In this document: positions 63,234 to 64,000 of the stretch, piece by piece
How the letters are laid out: each line of letters opens with the position of its first letter
How positions within the stretch are numbered: the stretch's first letter is position 1
Assembly: GCA_044445965.1 (NCBI GenBank)
Contig: JBIOEJ010000005.1
Span: 1 to 64,000 of the forward strand
Length of the DNA stretch: 64,000 bases
Reading direction: 5' to 3'
Source of the DNA: GAS188 sp044445965
Lineage (GTDB): Bacteria; Pseudomonadota; Alphaproteobacteria; Rhizobiales; Beijerinckiaceae
The notes under the pieces: model-generated
The model's input: only the letters and a program-made list of their open reading frames with translations
Database searches by the model: none
Told to the model about the DNA's origin: nothing
Translations under genes and position numbers: made by a program

Positions 63234-64000
63234 GCGTGCCTGCCTCGGGTCGGGGCCGGTCGGCCGGACAAGGATTTGCCCGGCCAGAATTCCACATTGA
63301 CTTGTCCGCTCCCGCTCGAGGGGAAATAGGAGCAGAGTTGCTCGGCTTCACCGTCATAGCCGTCCCAGCCGAGCAGGCCGAACAGCATGGCCGTATCCGC
63401 CATCTTCGCCTCGCCGTCGCATTTGTGGATGTACTCCGGCAAGAGGTCGACGAACTCCCGGAATCGACCCTCCCTCCACAGCTCGAGCACGCGCAAATCC
63501 ATCTGCCGGTTGAACTCGCTCGAAATCTCGAACCATGCCTTCGGCCCGAGATCGGCGTTGTCCCAAAGCTTGTGCGACAGCGAGCCGCTGGCGATCACCG
63601 CGACATTCGCGTCCGAGCGCTCGATGGCGCGGCGCACGCTTTCGCCGAACCGGCGATTCTCCTCGACCGAGGCGAATATCGGCGAGGCGACCGGCACCAC
63701 CCTCGCGACGCCATCGGGGTTCATGTAGCGCATCGGCACGATCGTGCCGTATTCGAGCCCGAGGCTCGGCACCTTGTGGGCGAGCGCCTTGACGCGATTG
63801 CTGCCGGCCTCATCGGCCACGAGGTCGGCGAGCTCCGGATTGCCGCGATAATCATAGGCGAGATCCTGGATCATGTGCGGCGCTTCGGGGCTCGTATAGA
63901 CGCCCCTGTGACGCGCATTGCCGTTGAGATGAAATCCGATGTTGGCGATCCAGTGCGTATCGAAGACGAGGAAGGTGTCGGCGCCGCGCACCAGGGCGCG
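63230..64000 (-). CDS. Class III extradiol ring-cleavage dioxygenase (LigB family, 3,4-dihydroxyphenylacetate 2,3-dioxygenase-like), C-terminal part
   Basis: 256 codons are in the window; the start lies beyond the right edge. LVFDTHWIANIGFHLNG carries the metal-ligand histidine pattern of the LigB type, ASGSLSHKLWDNADLGP is the catalytic-histidine segment, and the end is a C-terminal accessory region with LPEYIHKCDGEAKMADTAMLFGLLGWDGYDGEAE. Best match by memory is homoprotocatechuate 2,3-dioxygenase. It would cleave catechol-type rings in aromatic catabolism. Confidence 0.8.
   Translation of the reverse strand, partial: RALVRGADTFLVFDTHWIANIGFHLNGNARHRGVYTSPEAPHMIQDLAYDYRGNPELADLVADEAGSNRVKALAHKVPSLGLEYGTIVPMRYMNPDGVARVVPVASPIFASVEENRRFGESVRRAIERSDANVAVIASGSLSHKLWDNADLGPKAWFEISSEFNRQMDLRVLELWREGRFREFVDLLPEYIHKCDGEAKMADTAMLFGLLGWDGYDGEAEQLCSYFPSSGSGQVNVEFWPGKSLSGRPAPTRGRHA

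Overview
The window looks like chromosome of a high-GC alphaproteobacterium of the order Hyphomicrobiales (Rhizobiales). Supporting signs are an Irr-type iron regulator with two candidate Irr (ICE) boxes, a FixL-type heme kinase with a perfect FNR/FixK box, many ABC importers with Tat-exported binding proteins, and three copies of a dispersed palindromic repeat of a kind I know from rhizobial genomes. Genus cannot be fixed from sequence alone. I see no rRNA, tRNA, CRISPR array, insertion sequence or prophage.

Layout. 1-1.1 kb: tail of a polyamine-type ABC importer. 1.4-13.5 kb: an apparently complete s-triazine ring nitrogen pathway. An allophanate hydrolase split into two overlapping genes (minus strand) diverges from a long plus-strand operon: BMP-family binding protein, two permeases, biuret hydrolase, cyanuric acid hydrolase, transporter ATPase, a second isochorismatase-fold hydrolase (candidate triuret hydrolase), AtzG, AtzE, a 5-formyl-THF cyclo-ligase-like protein and an AtzH/HpxZ-like protein. 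A very good sigma-54 promoter lies in front. Import, ring opening, decarboxylative deamination, biuret cleavage and allophanate cleavage would together release all ring nitrogen as ammonia. 13.7-19.4 kb: a CUT1 sugar importer without ATPase, two Gfo/Idh/MocA oxidoreductases and a NIPSNAP protein. 19.5-27.3 kb: a dipeptide/glutathione-type importer (dppBCDF order) with its binding protein and a gamma-glutamyltranspeptidase-like enzyme.

27.4-34.8 kb: a ParDE toxin-antitoxin pair translationally coupled to a dimethylformamidase-like iron enzyme, a TIR-membrane-TPR protein, a glyoxalase gene remnant, a BKACE enzyme and a class II aldolase. 34.9-39.9 kb: a PLP lyase and a phnCDEE phosphonate-type importer. 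40-48.4 kb: a reactive-sulfur cluster with SQR-like flavoprotein, DUF302, two YgaP-like membrane proteins and a BigR/SqrR-type repressor, divergent from an RND efflux pair, an AhpD-like protein, thioredoxin 2 and an isoprenylcysteine-methyltransferase-like protein. 48.4-53.8 kb: a periplasmic protein, a Crp/Fnr regulator, and a histidine kinase/HD-GYP response regulator pair.

53.9-59.7 kb: iron genes: bacterioferritin-associated ferredoxin, bacterioferritin, Irr, and a ferric-siderophore/heme-type importer whose operon continues into two overlapping uncharacterised genes. 59.9-61.6 kb: a FixL-like oxygen sensor with a receiver-only FixJ-like protein. 61.9-64 kb: two paralogous 2OG-Fe(II) oxygenases and a class III extradiol dioxygenase cut by the window edge. 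Most genes sit in tightly packed operons with ATGA/GTGA stop-start overlaps.
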